Source: Candidatus Aminicenantota bacterium (GTDB lineage Bacteria; Acidobacteriota; Aminicenantia; Aminicenantales; Aminicenantaceae). From it: DNA of 6,709 nt. Below are positions 1 to 4,570 of the stretch, in pieces. Within the stretch, counting starts at the first letter, position 1; every line of letters starts with the position of its first letter. The stretch lies in contig DAOUSP010000069.1 of assembly GCA_030627155.1 (NCBI GenBank), forward strand, positions 1 to 6,709, written 5' to 3'. The position numbers and the translations under genes are program-made. A model generated the notes under the pieces. It saw nothing but the letters and a program-made list of their open reading frames with translations, was not told where the DNA came from and searched no databases.

Positions 1-187
1 AGCTGCATACCCTGTGCCTCGCATCCGACGACTTCTTTTTAAATAATATAGTCGTTGCGAGCGAAGCGCGGCAATCTAGCAACCTCGACTCGTGAATAAT
101 CCAGGTTAACTGTCACGGAAAGAGAGATGCTCCCTACGCTCTATTATCCTGATTCAACAATTTACGATCTAAGCTATATATTATGTA
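1..187. other. Intergenic region downstream of the OsmC gene, no supported gene
   Basis: No reading frame here has a start codon, a ribosome binding site and plausible protein content. Short open frames enter from the left edge and stop at about 42, 45 or 112, and none is recognisable. The region holds the palindromic element at 51-77. I saw no convincing GC-rich hairpin followed by a T-run that would terminate the leftward OsmC transcript. Confidence 0.5.
51..77. repeat. Short GC-rich palindromic element resembling a dispersed intergenic repeat
   Basis: The core TTGCGAGCGAAGCGCGGCAA (55-74) can fold on itself: TTGC (55-58) pairs with GCAA (71-74), and GCG (61-63) pairs with CGC (67-69) around an AAG loop. 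It is GC-rich inside AT-rich intergenic DNA. From memory, closely similar GCGAGCGAAGCG...GCAATCT elements occur in many copies between genes of several bacterial phyla. Only one copy is visible here, so its repeat status is inferred from resemblance and not shown by this window. Confidence 0.45.
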
Positions 188-592
188 TTACCCGATAATT
201 TTTGCCTTAACATCAAAAATTGGAGCATTCAAAATGTGCTTTTTAACCGTGCAATTATCCACAGCCTTTAGCACAGCATTTTTGTACTTTTCAGGAAATT
301 CGGGCGGCAGATTAATTTCCAAGGAAATCCTATCTACTCTTTTTGTCTGCGGATTTCTTTCTGTTGTCAGAATAACATATGCATCCTCTGTTGGAATTTT
401 CCTCTCTTTGCAAAACGCCAGCACATAGTATGCGGCACAAGTCCCTATAGAAGCTAAAAATAAATCAAAAGGAGCTGGAGCTGAGCCCTCACCTCCAGCA
501 TAAGCGGGTTGATCAGTTTCAATAACAAATCCTTTGTACTCAGCATTGATTCGTAATCCGCCAGGAAAAGTTATTTTCATCTGTTTTTCCAT
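188..592 (-). CDS. OsmC family protein (peroxiredoxin-like)
   Basis: The 134-residue product belongs to the OsmC/Ohr superfamily, cytoplasmic thiol proteins that in characterised members reduce organic hydroperoxides. Family hallmarks are visible: a GGEGSAPAPFDLFLASIGTC block (about 33-52) carrying the first conserved cysteine, C52, then the helix AAYYVLAFCKERKIP, and VDNCTVKKH (112-119) with the second conserved cysteine, C114. The C52/C114 pair is the expected peroxidatic/resolving couple. C61 is extra. The length is typical. A longer start at 610 is possible, but GAGGG at 600-604 lies about 8 bases before the ATG at 592 and would lie inside the longer form, so 592 is preferred. The gene is 138 bp beyond dut, with a possible promoter of its own. 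Whether the substrate is a peroxide or another compound cannot be told; many YhfA-like members have no known substrate. Confidence 0.88.
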   Translation of the reverse strand: MEKQMKITFPGGLRINAEYKGFVIETDQPAYAGGEGSAPAPFDLFLASIGTCAAYYVLAFCKERKIPTEDAYVILTTERNPQTKRVDRISLEINLPPEFPEKYKNAVLKAVDNCTVKKHILNAPIFDVKAKIIG

Positions 593-599
593 GATTTTT

Positions 600-604
600 C
601 CCTC
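600..604 (-). promoter_or_regulatory. Ribosome binding site that decides the OsmC start
   Basis: Reading leftward, GAGGG at 604-600 is followed by seven bases (GAAAAATC counted from 600 gives eight) before ATG at 592. The in-frame ATG at 610 has only A/T-rich sequence (GAATTTTAAA) ahead of it and no Shine-Dalgarno match, so initiation at 592 is favoured. Confidence 0.6.
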
Positions 605-643
605 TTTCATTTTAAAATTCAGGACCTTTAGAAAATATGGCCA

Positions 644-671
644 ATAATAAGTTCCGATCCCTGGGTGTCAT
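644..671 (-). promoter_or_regulatory. Possible sigma-70-type promoter for the OsmC gene
   Basis: On the minus strand ATGACA (671-666) and TATTAT (649-644) lie 16 bases apart. Each matches its consensus hexamer (TTGACA, TATAAT) at five of six positions. Transcription would begin near 637 and give a leader of about 45 bases. This would let OsmC be expressed independently of the nrd-dut operon. It was found by eye in AT-rich DNA, so a chance match is possible. Confidence 0.35.
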
Positions 672-730
672 CGAAAGCCGTCCAAACAAGTCATAAACCA
701 TCTGTGTCATATGTTTTTTGTTACGTGAAT

Positions 731-1153
731 TTAAAACTTTCCAGTGCTTCCAAATCCATTTCCCCCGCGAGGCGTTTCCTCGAGTTCCTCAACTTCCTCT
801 ACTTCTACCTCGTTTACAGGTTGGACAATCAGTTGCGCGATTTTCATTCCCTTTTCGATTGAAAAAGGCATATTACTAAGGTTGGCCATCACTACTTTAA
901 CTTCTCCTCTGTAGCCCGAATCAATCACCCCAGCGAGCCGGTGAACTGCTTTAAGCGAGATCCCGCTTTTATCCCATATTAAACCCACATGACCCTCAGG
1001 AATAGCAACCTTGATTCCTGTATTAATCGGTTTAACTTCCCCTTTTTCCAGGACGCACTTCACGGAGGAAAAAAGATCTAAACCTGCATCTCCTTTATGG
1101 CCATAATGTGGGAGCTTGATATCCTTATTCATTCTTTGGACTTTAAGTTTCAT
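731..1153 (-). CDS. dut: dUTPase (deoxyuridine 5'-triphosphate nucleotidohydrolase)
   Basis: The enzyme hydrolyses dUTP to dUMP and pyrophosphate, which keeps uracil out of DNA and supplies the thymidylate synthase substrate. All five motifs of the trimeric dUTPase family are present in its 140 residues: GDAGLDLFS (21-29), WDKSGIS (60-66), GVIDSGYRGE (75-84) with the catalytic-site D78 and the uracil-stacking Y81, GMKIAQLIV (102-110) and the P-loop-like C-terminal RGGNGFGSTG (129-138). An acidic run, EVEVEEVEELEE (115-126), precedes the flexible C-terminal arm. A GTG at 1156 directly follows the nrdG stop. I prefer the ATG at 1153, nine bases after GAAGGG (1168-1163), because family members typically begin MKLKV. 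As the last gene of the nrdD-redoxin-nrdG cluster, it acts on dUTP, which a triphosphate-level reductase makes directly. Confidence 0.95.
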   Translation of the reverse strand: MKLKVQRMNKDIKLPHYGHKGDAGLDLFSSVKCVLEKGEVKPINTGIKVAIPEGHVGLIWDKSGISLKAVHRLAGVIDSGYRGEVKVVMANLSNMPFSIEKGMKIAQLIVQPVNEVEVEEVEELEETPRGGNGFGSTGKF

Positions 1154-1156
1154 CAC

Positions 1157-1855
1157 TCATTTCCCTTCTATACGGACTTCAGAAAAATAGGGTTGTGCAA
1201 TTTTTGCTAATTCCATCAATTTTTCTACAGAATAAGGTTTTACCCGCAGATAATTTCTGTCAATAGTGTTTTCAGGAATAAACTGCTGTATCTGGAAAAT
1301 CTTGGCACCCTTGAGCATCCTGGCAATTTTTTCTATGTCATCAGAATCCAATAATCCCGGAACGACTGTAGTGCGAAAGATTGAATCCAGACCAGAGCTT
1401 TTGATAATATCCACACTTTTCTGAATGTCATTGGCTTCTACCTTTGAGCATGTTACTTCAGGGTATTTTTCAAGGGGGGCTTTCACATCCATGGCTATAG
1501 AATCTACAAGTCCTTCTTGAATAAGCTTCTCTAATCTTGAAGGGAAGGAGCCGTTAGTATCCAGCTTCACAAGAAGTCCTCTTTCTTTAATGACAGCACA
1601 AAGAACGCCCAGATCGTCATGCAATAATGGCTCTCCTCCAGTAATGCAGATTCCCTCTATCCAATTCTTTCTCGAATCCAGGTAGTCCAGGAAATAATCC
1701 ATAGGAAATGATGGCAATTTTTCTGGGGAGAGAACCAAATCAGCATTATGACAGAATGGACAACGAAAATTACATCCTCCCAAAAATACTGTTGAAGATA
1801 TATGCCCGGGGAAATCTTTAGGAGCAAATTTTTCTAATCCCTTGATATCCACCAC
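1157..1855 (-). CDS. nrdG: Anaerobic ribonucleoside-triphosphate reductase activating protein (radical SAM)
   Basis: This 232-residue radical SAM enzyme should generate the glycyl radical on the adjacent NrdD using a 4Fe-4S cluster and S-adenosylmethionine. The cluster cysteines are C28, C32 and C35 in GGCNFRCPFCHNADL (CX3CX2C). The SAM-contacting ITGGEP is at 71-76. LDTNGS (98-103) and MDVKAPL (122-128) are typical strands of the barrel. No additional ferredoxin-like cysteine cluster is seen. At 232 residues it is much longer than E. coli NrdG (about 154) and resembles the longer NrdG2-type activators with a fuller barrel. The start is GTG at 1855, placed eight bases after AAAAGGAG (1871-1864). 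It overlaps the upstream redoxin gene by 22 bp, which suggests translational coupling. A related glycyl-radical activase role is possible in principle, but the neighbouring NrdD makes its target clear. Confidence 0.93.
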   Translation of the reverse strand: MVDIKGLEKFAPKDFPGHISSTVFLGGCNFRCPFCHNADLVLSPEKLPSFPMDYFLDYLDSRKNWIEGICITGGEPLLHDDLGVLCAVIKERGLLVKLDTNGSFPSRLEKLIQEGLVDSIAMDVKAPLEKYPEVTCSKVEANDIQKSVDIIKSSGLDSIFRTTVVPGLLDSDDIEKIARMLKGAKIFQIQQFIPENTIDRNYLRVKPYSVEKLMELAKIAQPYFSEVRIEGK

Positions 1856-2100
1856 TCTTTAAACTCCTTTTCGGTGTTTAAAACAGTAACTTCATCTGTA
1901 TCATTAAGAACAATCAAGGCAGGAAGGGTAATTGCTCCCTTTTGGTCTCGTTTGACATGTTTAAGAAAATCCCGGATTTTCAACTTGCTCTCTTTCTCGA
2001 CAAGACTATACTCCTTAAAATCAACAGGAGTTTCTACAAGAGTTTTCTTTAAGTCTTCACATTTTGAGCAATTTGGATAGCTGAAAAGCAGATATTCCAT
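1834..2100 (-). CDS. Glutaredoxin/NrdH-like redoxin, probable electron donor to NrdD
   Basis: This is a small 88-residue thioredoxin-fold protein. The first strand MEYLLFSYPN leads into the redox motif C11-S-K-C14 and a helix (EDLKKTL). TLPALIVL (58-65) supplies the cis-proline (P60) that normally faces the CxxC. A final strand and helix (VTVLNTEKEFKEWW) complete the fold. CSKC is neither the CPYC of classical glutaredoxins nor the CGPC of thioredoxins. The ATG at 2100 is six bases after AAAGGAG (2113-2107). The gene lies 18 bp after nrdD and overlaps nrdG, so a role in delivering electrons to the class III reductase is the natural inference. Redoxin-dependent NrdD enzymes are established in Neisseria bacilliformis and Methanosarcina. 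The redoxin's own reductase is not encoded here. Confidence 0.82.
   Translation of the reverse strand: MEYLLFSYPNCSKCEDLKKTLVETPVDFKEYSLVEKESKLKIRDFLKHVKRDQKGAITLPALIVLNDTDEVTVLNTEKEFKEWWISRD
1864..1871 (-). promoter_or_regulatory. Ribosome binding site deciding the GTG start of nrdG
   Basis: AAAAGGAG on the minus strand ends eight bases before GTG at 1855. A second GTG follows immediately at 1852, with a less favourable spacing of eleven bases. The site lies inside the redoxin coding sequence, so nrdG translation probably depends partly on ribosomes finishing the upstream gene. Confidence 0.6.
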
Positions 2101-2118
2101 TGGATTCTCCTTTCTGTA

Positions 2119-4191
2119 TCATGTGCTCAGAAAGAATGGAGATCTTTCCTTAAATTCCTGTTGTTTGCCATCATTCCATGTGGAAACAGGCCTTAAGTAG
2201 CCCACTATTCTTGAATATACTTCTGTTTTTTCACCGCAATCCGGACATTCATGAACTTCTCCCCTGAGATATCCATGGTTGAGGCATACACTGAATGTGG
2301 GTGTAATACTGAAATACGGCAGGGTTGTTTCACTAATCTTTCTTACTAATTTTTTACATATTTCTCTGTCGATAGATTCTGGAAGGAATGCGTGAAATAT
2401 GGTCCCTCCTGTATAGAGCGGTTGAATGTCTTTCTGGTGCTCCAATGCCTCATATATATCCCGCGTAGCATCAACATTTAGCTGTGTTGAATTGGTCAAA
2501 TAAGGATGCCTGTCAGTTCCAGCAGTGATAATATTATGGTATTTTGCCTTGTCCAGCCGCGCCAGGCGATATGATGTGGATTCTGCAGGTGTAGCTTCAA
2601 GATTGTACAGATTTCCAGTTTCTTCCTGAAATTCGAGGATGGTCTCCCTCATGAAATTCATGACTTCCACTGTAAATTCCTTTCCTTTGGCAGTACTGAT
2701 GCCTTCCCCAAGAAAGTTCAAACAGGCCTCATGCATACCGCAAAGCCCTATTGTTGAAAAATGGTTCTCAAAATGGCCAAGGTAAACTTTTGTGTAAGGC
2801 ATAAGCCCTTTTTCCAGCATGTTGTTAACAATCTCCCGTTTTGTCTCCAGTGATTCTTTAGCTAAAATCATCATGGATTTTAACCGAGTGAAAAAATCAT
2901 CGGATGAACCCGATTCATAGCCGATCCTGTTGAGGTTTATCGTTACAACACCAATAGAACCGGTTGAATCTCCAGGCCCCCACATATTCCCAGGCCTTCT
3001 CATCAATTCTCTCTGGTCAAGATTCAAGCGGCAGCACATCGCACGAACATCTCCTGGGTCCAAGTTTGTGCCAATATAATTTTGAAAATACGGAATTCCA
3101 TACTTGGCCGTCACCTCAAAAAGCAAGTTTGCATTTGGAGAATCCCAGTCAAAGTCTTTAGTTATATTATATGTAGGTATGGGAAACGTGAATACCCTGC
3201 CTTTTTGGTCCCCTTCAGTCATGAGCTCCAGAAAGGCCCTGTTAATCATGTCCATCTCTTTCTGATATTCCCCATACGTGGAGTCAAGCTCTTCTCCTCC
3301 AACAACAACACGCTTGTCTTTCATGTCCTCGGGAACAGTCCAGTCAAATGTCAGATTTGAAAATGGAGTTTGCCATCCCCAGCGAGAAGGAACATTCAAG
3401 CCAAAGATGAGTTTTTGTATATCCTGCTTAACCTGTTCAAATTCGAGATTATCAGCTCTGACAAACGGTGCTAATAAGGTATCAACACTGGAAAATGCTT
3501 GTGCACCTGCAAATTCTCCCTGCATTGTCCCAATGAAATTAACCATATGCAAGGTTGCTGTCTCAAGATGTCGTGCCGGATACGAGTGAACTTGATTAGG
3601 AACATGGCCGAATCCTTTTCTTAGAAGATTTTCCAGTGACCATCCTGCACAATATCCCACAAGCGGATAGGAAAGGTCATGAACATGCAGGTCCCCCTCT
3701 ATGTGTGCATTCTTGATTTTTTCCGAGTATATATGATTCAAAGCAAAGTTGGAAAGGACTTCACCTGCAACCCTTGCGTTCAAACCAGAAAAACTCATTG
3801 TGCCTTCATTACTGTTTTCCCTTATTTTCCAGTCGATATCGTTTATGTAATCCTTAATCAACCGCTCTAAATTAATGCCGACTTTACGCGCTTCCCGGAT
3901 GCCTTTGTGTCTATCCCGATAAAGAATATAGGATTTTGCAATTTCATGGTATCCCTGTTTCATTAGAACCATTTCAACTATGTCTTGAATCTGTTCAACA
4001 GAAGGAATCGTGTACCCACCAAACTTATCCTCTAACATGAACATAACGATATCAGACACGTTCTGAGCTTCCCGCCTGTCGCACAAGCCATGGGATTCCA
4101 TGGCGTTATAAATAGCGTTTGTTATCTTTTCCTGAACAAAATCGGCTATCTCCCCGTCTCTTTTCTTGATTCTTGAAATAGTTCTTTGCAT
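2119..4191 (-). CDS. nrdD: Anaerobic (class III) ribonucleoside-triphosphate reductase
   Basis: NrdD reduces NTPs to dNTPs in the cytoplasm without oxygen, using a glycyl radical. From the chosen start it has 690 residues. An N-terminal ATP-cone (about 4-95, beginning ISRIKKRDGEIADF) binds ATP or dATP for activity control. The catalytic barrel follows, with DLHVHDLSYP (167-176), C181 in GYCAGWSL and M385-C386-C387-R. C181 and C387 lie 206 residues apart, close to the C175/C384 spacing of the E. coli enzyme, so C387 is the likely thiyl residue and C386 is extra. Near the C-terminus, C636, H639, C649 and C652 look like a zinc site. The glycyl radical residue is G664 in RIVGYLRPVSTWNDGK. An ATG at 4209 would add six residues, but AAAGGAG lies just inside that extension, seven bases before the ATG at 4191. 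Leading the operon, it is followed by its redoxin and activase. Confidence 0.96.
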   Translation of the reverse strand: MQRTISRIKKRDGEIADFVQEKITNAIYNAMESHGLCDRREAQNVSDIVMFMLEDKFGGYTIPSVEQIQDIVEMVLMKQGYHEIAKSYILYRDRHKGIREARKVGINLERLIKDYINDIDWKIRENSNEGTMSFSGLNARVAGEVLSNFALNHIYSEKIKNAHIEGDLHVHDLSYPLVGYCAGWSLENLLRKGFGHVPNQVHSYPARHLETATLHMVNFIGTMQGEFAGAQAFSSVDTLLAPFVRADNLEFEQVKQDIQKLIFGLNVPSRWGWQTPFSNLTFDWTVPEDMKDKRVVVGGEELDSTYGEYQKEMDMINRAFLELMTEGDQKGRVFTFPIPTYNITKDFDWDSPNANLLFEVTAKYGIPYFQNYIGTNLDPGDVRAMCCRLNLDQRELMRRPGNMWGPGDSTGSIGVVTINLNRIGYESGSSDDFFTRLKSMMILAKESLETKREIVNNMLEKGLMPYTKVYLGHFENHFSTIGLCGMHEACLNFLGEGISTAKGKEFTVEVMNFMRETILEFQEETGNLYNLEATPAESTSYRLARLDKAKYHNIITAGTDRHPYLTNSTQLNVDATRDIYEALEHQKDIQPLYTGGTIFHAFLPESIDREICKKLVRKISETTLPYFSITPTFSVCLNHGYLRGEVHECPDCGEKTEVYSRIVGYLRPVSTWNDGKQQEFKERSPFFLST

Positions 4192-4198
4192 GCTAAGT

Positions 4199-4205
4199 CT
4201 CCTTT
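4199..4205 (-). promoter_or_regulatory. Ribosome binding site that decides the nrdD start
   Basis: AAAGGAG on the minus strand is followed by seven bases (ACTTAGC) and then ATG at 4191. The upstream in-frame ATG at 4209 is preceded by TATTGATTCATTC, which has no Shine-Dalgarno match. The shorter protein, beginning MQRTISRIKKRDG, is therefore favoured and starts directly at the ATP-cone. Confidence 0.7.
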
Positions 4206-4271
4206 CCATGAATGAATCAATATATTTTTACGAATCTACCGTTCAACGAATTTAATGGCTTGGTTTTCTTT

Positions 4272-4314
4272 TGGTTATGTATCAAAGGGAAATGAAAAAT
4301 CGCTAACATAACCA
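4272..4314. repeat. Nine-base perfect inverted repeat in the predicted nrdD leader
   Basis: TGGTTATGT (4272-4280) is the exact reverse complement of ACATAACCA (4306-4314), with a 25-base spacer. In the nrdD transcript it would form a hairpin with a large loop. Its right arm overlaps the promoter-distal NrdR-like box at 4309-4324. No T-run follows on either strand, so it is not a terminator. Confidence 0.5.
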
Positions 4315-4324
4315 TATGTAGTAT
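4309..4324 (-). promoter_or_regulatory. Candidate NrdR box, second copy
   Basis: TAACCATATGTAGTAT matches the published NrdR consensus (acaCwAtATaTwGtgt) at 11 of 16 positions by my count on the plus strand, including the characteristic C and G at positions 4 and 13. Taken alone it is weak. Its support comes from lying exactly 32 bp from the stronger copy at 4341-4356, the spacing typical of tandem NrdR boxes. Confidence 0.55.
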
Positions 4325-4340
4325 AACCTTCAGCTGAGGA

Positions 4341-4356
4341 ATACAAAATATTGTAT
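4341..4356 (-). promoter_or_regulatory. Candidate NrdR box, stronger copy
   Basis: ATACAAAATATTGTAT has perfect six-base inverted arms (ATACAA/TTGTAT) around AATA, and matches the NrdR consensus acaCwAtATaTwGtgt at 13 of 16 positions. NrdR is an ATP/dATP-sensing repressor of ribonucleotide reductase operons, usually bound to two such boxes near the promoter. Here the box starts about five bases downstream of the predicted nrdD transcription start, where binding would block transcription. The nrdR gene itself is not in the window. Confidence 0.65.
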
Positions 4357-4367
4357 TATCGTAAAAT

Positions 4368-4396
4368 AATCTACATCCAAATCTTGTATCTGTCAA
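4368..4396 (-). promoter_or_regulatory. Predicted sigma-70-type promoter of the nrdD operon
   Basis: On the minus strand a perfect TTGACA (4396-4391) is followed after 17 bases by TAGATT (4373-4368), four of six matches to TATAAT. Transcription would start near 4361 and leave a leader of about 170 bases before the nrdD ATG. The two NrdR-like boxes lie immediately downstream, in a repressing position. Confidence 0.6.
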
Positions 4397-4452
4397 GTGC
4401 AATTTTAAATTTTTTTCAAAAAATAAAAAATAACTAAAAATCTTCTCACCTA

Positions 4453-4481
4453 TTGAACTGAAGAGGCATTTAGATTATACT
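4453..4481 (+). promoter_or_regulatory. Predicted sigma-70-type promoter of the EF-G gene
   Basis: TTGAAC (4453-4458) and TATACT (4476-4481) are separated by exactly 17 bases and match the consensus hexamers at four and five of six positions. A start near 4488 would give a leader of about 80 bases, rich in A and U. The promoter faces away from the nrdD promoter and does not overlap the NrdR-like boxes. Confidence 0.6.
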
Positions 4482-4555
4482 ATTTGAGTTATATAGAAGA
4501 TAATAATTTCTATTTTTTTTATTAGATTTTTTTATATCACACACAAATTTCTTTT

Positions 4556-4560
4556 GAGGT
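4556..4560 (+). promoter_or_regulatory. Ribosome binding site of the EF-G gene
   Basis: GAGGT lies ten bases before the ATG at 4571, at the long end of normal spacing. The alternative in-frame ATG at 4592 has no such site. Start 4571 also gives the seven-residue lead before MRNIGISAHID that is usual in this family. Confidence 0.55.
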
Positions 4561-4570
4561 TTAAATTCCA

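Larger units (their letters stand above)
4192..4570. other. Divergent control region between nrdD and EF-G genes
   Basis: This 379 bp AT-rich stretch has no supported gene; a 61-codon open frame on the minus strand (4217-4402) lacks recognisable content. It holds, from right to left for nrdD, a promoter (4368-4396), two NrdR-like boxes (4341-4356, 4309-4324), an inverted repeat in the predicted leader (4272-4314) and the nrdD ribosome binding site. For EF-G it holds a promoter at 4453-4481, a U-rich leader and a ribosome binding site at 4556-4560. The two promoters are separate, with about 55 bp between their -35 elements. Confidence 0.7.

Noticed and set aside
1..112. Open frames running in from the left edge, one continuing through the GC-rich repeat to 112
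   Set aside because: No recognisable protein sequence. Translation through the palindromic element is typical of spurious frames.
254..262. Perfect DnaA-box sequence TTATCCACA
   Set aside because: It is a single copy inside the OsmC coding sequence (it encodes part of AVDNCT on the other strand), with no cluster of further boxes. A chance match is more likely than an origin.
611..730. Search for an intrinsic terminator between dut and the OsmC gene
   Set aside because: No stem with a following T-run was found on the minus strand, so it stays unclear whether OsmC is also part of the nrd-dut transcript.
2964..3870. Several plus-strand open frames within nrdD
   Set aside because: They are antisense shadows of the reductase, with low-complexity or unconvincing protein sequence.
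4217..4402. 61-codon open frame on the minus strand upstream of nrdD
   Set aside because: It has no ribosome binding site of note, no recognisable protein features, and it spans the predicted promoter and NrdR-like boxes. It is more likely non-coding control DNA.
4493..4520. Terminator-like hairpin in the EF-G leader (ATAGAAG paired with TTTCTAT, followed by eight T)
   Set aside because: The stem has one G-C pair, one G-U pair and otherwise A-U pairs, so it is very weak, and the surrounding sequence is T-rich throughout. An attenuator cannot be supported from this alone.
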